The position numbers were made by a program, and so were the translations under genes. Below, piece by piece: positions 61,654-64,000 of a stretch of DNA of 64,000 nucleotides (positions within the stretch are counted from its first letter, which is position 1; each line of letters begins with the position of its first letter). The DNA is from Nocardioides rubriscoriae (GTDB lineage Bacteria > Actinomycetota > Actinomycetes > Propionibacteriales > Nocardioidaceae). The notes under the pieces are model-generated. The model saw only the letters and a list, made by a program, of their open reading frames with translations, was not told the DNA's origin and made no database searches. The DNA lies in the NCBI RefSeq assembly GCF_008087085.1, contig NZ_VIYJ01000016.1:1-64000 (forward strand), written 5' to 3'.

Positions 61654-62420
61654 CCGGCCGGCCCCTGCGGGCGGTCCTCGTCTTCGTCGCCGCCCTCGTC
61701 GCCCTGTCCGGCGTCGCCTACGTCGTGCAGCAGACGCTCTACGTCCGTCCCCCGGTCCGCGACCTCACCCCGGGCGGTGCCGCCGCCTACGTCGCTGCTC
61801 CGGTCGCCCGGCCGGCGCCGACGGCGGGTGCCGCTGCCGGTGCGGGCTCCGGGGCCGGCGTCCCGCAGGTCGACCCCGCGTGGCTGCGACGTACGGCGGG
61901 GGCCGCTGGCCTGCCCGAGGCCGCGCTCGGCGCCTACGCCCGCGCCGAGCTCGCCTCACCGCGCTCCTGCGGTCTGGGCTGGACCACCCTGGCCGGCATC
62001 GGCTGGGTCGAGTCGCAGCACGGCACGCTCGGTGGCCGCACGCTGGGCGCCGACGGCCGCTCCTCCACCCGCATCCTCGGCCCCGCGCTCGACGGCGAGG
62101 GCCCCTTCGCCGCCATCCGCGCGACGCCCGAGACGACCGGCTACCACGGCGACCCCGACTGGGACCACGCCCTGGGGCCGATGCAGTTCATCCCGACCAC
62201 CTGGGAGCAGTGGGCCGCCGACGGCGACGGTGACGGCGTGCGTGACCCCCACGACCTCGACGACGCCGCACTGGCCGCCGCCGACTACCTGTGCGCCGGC
62301 GGCCGCGACCTCACCACCGGCCAGGGCTGGACCGACGCCGTGCTGTCCTACAACAACGCCCGGGCCTACGTCGACGCCGTGCACTCCGCCGCGACGACGT
62401 ACGCCGACCGCACCGGCTGA
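61650..62420 (+). CDS. Lytic transglycosylase, short form
   Basis: 256 aa from GTG 61650, overlapping the acyltransferase stop. An N-terminal membrane anchor/signal (RAVLVFVAALVALSGVAYVV), an Ala/Pro/Gly-rich linker, then the transglycosylase domain: catalytic Glu in TLAGIGWVESQHGTLGG, WDHALGPMQFIPTTWEQW, DLDDAALAAADYLCAGG and VLSYNNARAYV. Same domain as 55669-56994 but lacking the Pro-rich tail. Translational coupling to the acyltransferase suggests joint wall or glycan remodelling. Confidence 0.92.
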   Translation: MTGRPLRAVLVFVAALVALSGVAYVVQQTLYVRPPVRDLTPGGAAAYVAAPVARPAPTAGAAAGAGSGAGVPQVDPAWLRRTAGAAGLPEAALGAYARAELASPRSCGLGWTTLAGIGWVESQHGTLGGRTLGADGRSSTRILGPALDGEGPFAAIRATPETTGYHGDPDWDHALGPMQFIPTTWEQWAADGDGDGVRDPHDLDDAALAAADYLCAGGRDLTTGQGWTDAVLSYNNARAYVDAVHSAATTYADRTG

Positions 62421-62488
62421 GACCCGCGCGTACCAGGTTGCGGCCTTCTCCTGCGTCGTGGACGGTCGGGTGTCACCATGTGGGCATC

Positions 62489-63484
62489 ATGAAGATGCGC
62501 TCCCTCATCTCCCTGGTCGTGACCGCCGTCGCCACGGCGGTCCTGGCGACCCTGCTGGTCACCTCGACGACCAGCACCGCCCAGGCCGCCCCCGAGCAGG
62601 TCACCACCGCCACCGCCGTGTCAGCCAAGCCGCGCAACCCCAGCCAGGACTTCCCACGGATGCCGCGCGAGTGTGCGACGCCGAAGGAGAAGATCCCGGC
62701 CAAGCCGGTGGTCTGCCAGCTCAACCCCTACGACGCCGACCGGCCGACCATCGTGCTGTGGGGCGACTCCCACTCGTGGATGTTCATCCCGGCGCTCAAG
62801 GCCGCCGTCCAGGGCCGGGGGGTCAACCTGATCGGCGTGATGATGGGTTCCTGCCCGCCCATGGACAACCAGGTCGCGCCCGACGACTCGGTGCCCGCCT
62901 GCTTCCGCTCCAACGCCCTGGCCATCGACGTGGCCCGCAAGCTCGAGGCCAGCGGGCGTCCCTACCGGATCGTGCTGGCCGGCAGCTGGCAGCGCTACGT
63001 CCACGCCCGCAAGGTCCGCGACCGGGTGTCGTACGTCGGGATGATGGCGGCCGCCATGGTGAAGGCCACCCCCCGTCTCGCGCGCACCCTCAAGGCCATC
63101 GGCTCCGACGTCGACGTGATCGGCCAGGTCGCCACCGTCCCCGAGCGGCACCGCGACTGCGCCAAGGGCAACGAGCCCTACTCGTGCCAGCTCGCGCGCG
63201 GCAAGTCCCTGCCCGAGGCCGCCGCCACCCGCCGCTACGTCGCGCAGGCGCTCAAGCCGGTCCTCGGCACGCGCAAGCCGATCGACGTCAACGCCCGCTT
63301 CTGCGGCGCCAAGGTGTGCCGGGGCCTGGTCGGCTCGACGCACACCTGGTTCGACGACCTGCACCTGAGCGCCACGATGTCGGCGACCCTGAAGTCCTAC
63401 TTCACCCGCACCGTCGACGCCGTCGTCCCCAGCACCGAGCCGCCGCCGGTCGACCCCGGCTGCCCGCTGATCATCTTCTGCTGA
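62489..63484 (+). CDS. Stand-alone secreted SGNH-type hydrolase/acyltransferase domain
   Basis: 331 aa. Signal peptide (SLISLVVTAVATAVLATLLV). An SGNH domain follows with Ser94 in LWGDSHSWMFIPAL, FRSNALAIDVARKL, and a C-terminal Asp-x2-His in TWFDDLHLSATMS. The same landmarks appear in the C-terminal half of the acyltransferase fusion 1 kb upstream (WGDSHAWMYIPAI, CARSNALALRFAER, FDDNHLSAKMS), so it is a paralogue of that domain without the membrane acyltransferase. GTG 62480 is an alternative start. Likely acts on the same acylated surface polymer. Confidence 0.88.
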   Translation: MKMRSLISLVVTAVATAVLATLLVTSTTSTAQAAPEQVTTATAVSAKPRNPSQDFPRMPRECATPKEKIPAKPVVCQLNPYDADRPTIVLWGDSHSWMFIPALKAAVQGRGVNLIGVMMGSCPPMDNQVAPDDSVPACFRSNALAIDVARKLEASGRPYRIVLAGSWQRYVHARKVRDRVSYVGMMAAAMVKATPRLARTLKAIGSDVDVIGQVATVPERHRDCAKGNEPYSCQLARGKSLPEAAATRRYVAQALKPVLGTRKPIDVNARFCGAKVCRGLVGSTHTWFDDLHLSATMSATLKSYFTRTVDAVVPSTEPPPVDPGCPLIIFC

Positions 63485-63485
63485 C

Positions 63486-63980
63486 GTGCCCCGCTTCAGC
63501 GCCGCCGAGATCACCGAGGCCTACGCCGCGATGCACGACCGCGTGCGGCAGCACACGGCGAGCGGCGACTGGGACGACTACGCGCTGAGCTTCACCGAGG
63601 ACGCCGTCTACGTCGAGCACGCCTACGGCACCTTCCACGGCCGCGACGAGATCCGCGCGTGGGCGGTCGCCACCATGACGTCGTTCCCCGGCTCGGTGAT
63701 GACCGGCTTCCCGCTGGCCTGGCAGACCGTCGACGAGTCGACGTCGCGGCTGATCTGCGAGGTGCGCAACCTGATGCCCGACCCCGGTGACGGCTCGGTG
63801 CACGAGGAGTCCAACCTCACGATCATGACCTACGCCGGCGACGGGCTGTTCTCCCGCGAGGAGGACGTCTACAACCCGCTGCGCTTCCTGCGGATGACCC
63901 TGCGCTGGGCCGCGGTCGCCGAGGCTCACGGCACCCTGTCCGACGAGGGCCGCGCCTACGTCGCGCAGTACTCGGGCTGA
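63486..63980 (+). CDS. NTF2/SnoaL-like protein
   Basis: 164 aa. Alpha+beta cone fold signs: YAAMHDRVRQHTASGDWDDY, FTEDAVYVEHAYGTFHGRDE, IRAWAVATM and a C-terminal beta series. Resembles SnoaL_4-type or nuclear-transport-factor-2-like hydrolase/isomerase scaffolds; no catalytic set can be assigned. GTG 63486 lies one base after the SGNH gene's stop, so it is probably cotranscribed, though no functional tie is evident. Confidence 0.85.
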   Translation: MPRFSAAEITEAYAAMHDRVRQHTASGDWDDYALSFTEDAVYVEHAYGTFHGRDEIRAWAVATMTSFPGSVMTGFPLAWQTVDESTSRLICEVRNLMPDPGDGSVHEESNLTIMTYAGDGLFSREEDVYNPLRFLRMTLRWAAVAEAHGTLSDEGRAYVAQYSG

Positions 63981-64000
63981 GTTCACCTCCGCGTCGCCAC

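Overview
This window reads as chromosomal DNA of a very high-GC actinobacterium. Nocardioidaceae (Nocardioides-like) is my best guess. It rests on base composition, strong third-position G/C bias, frequent GTG/TTG starts, a DUF222-HNH gene, DnaA-box-like TTGTCCACA words, ergothioneine genes and GTP-type PEP carboxykinase. About 57 protein genes are densely packed on both strands. I saw no rRNA, tRNA, CRISPR array, integrase or transposase.

Layout. 0-4 kb: a small hypothetical gene, a DUF222-HNH gene preceded by DnaA-box-like words, an 800-bp repeat-rich non-coding stretch, and a two-TM septum-formation-type protein. 4-9.3 kb: a divergent XRE regulator/SDR pair, a hemerythrin gene followed by a membrane Ser/Thr kinase, an aldo/keto reductase and a secreted coiled-coil protein. 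9.4-12.8 kb: an ECF-type sigma factor translationally overlapped with a Pro-rich single-TM protein, then a divergent NmrA-type reductase/TetR pair around a clear inverted-repeat operator. 12.8-17.7 kb: a signalling island made of a LOV-GAF-PP2C phosphatase (predicted blue-light photoreceptor), a LuxR-type regulator, a degenerate-PP2C/HATPase/STAS fusion and a free STAS protein. 17.7-25.3 kb: a GNAT gene, a secretory lipase gene broken by one in-frame TAG, two MFS exporters, and a GlcD-like FAD oxidase near a serine/alanine-glyoxylate aminotransferase. 25.4-31.4 kb: a lipoprotein, an epimerase, a hypothetical protein, a transglutaminase and pckG. 31.5-38 kb: a large secreted subtilase, a membrane class III cyclase, a hydrolase and a methyltransferase. 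38-46.4 kb: a Liv-type ABC transporter operon with an acyl-CoA ligase inside it (four ATGA overlaps) and a divergent PucR regulator. 46.4-51.3 kb: an aldo/keto reductase, a striking palindrome array, a HAD phosphatase/class V aminotransferase pair and an O-antigen-ligase-like protein. 51.4-57.5 kb: a secreted repeat protein, egtD/egtB, a trypsin-like protease, a lytic transglycosylase and tpx. 57.6-64 kb: a second membrane cyclase and an envelope cluster (acyltransferase-SGNH fusion, lytic transglycosylase, stand-alone SGNH protein), then an NTF2-like protein.

How it fits together. The most interesting unit is 12.85-17.70 kb. A light-sensing PP2C phosphatase sits next to anti-sigma-kinase and anti-sigma-antagonist (STAS) modules, which is what a light-gated partner-switching pathway would need. 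A second coherent unit is the importer plus CoA-ligase operon, which suggests uptake and immediate CoA activation of a carboxylic acid under PucR and possibly cAMP-receptor control. Two class III cyclases lie in the same window. Non-coding DNA is unusually rich in long perfect palindromes of at least five different types, several between convergent genes. All function calls come from reading motifs by eye; no searches were run.
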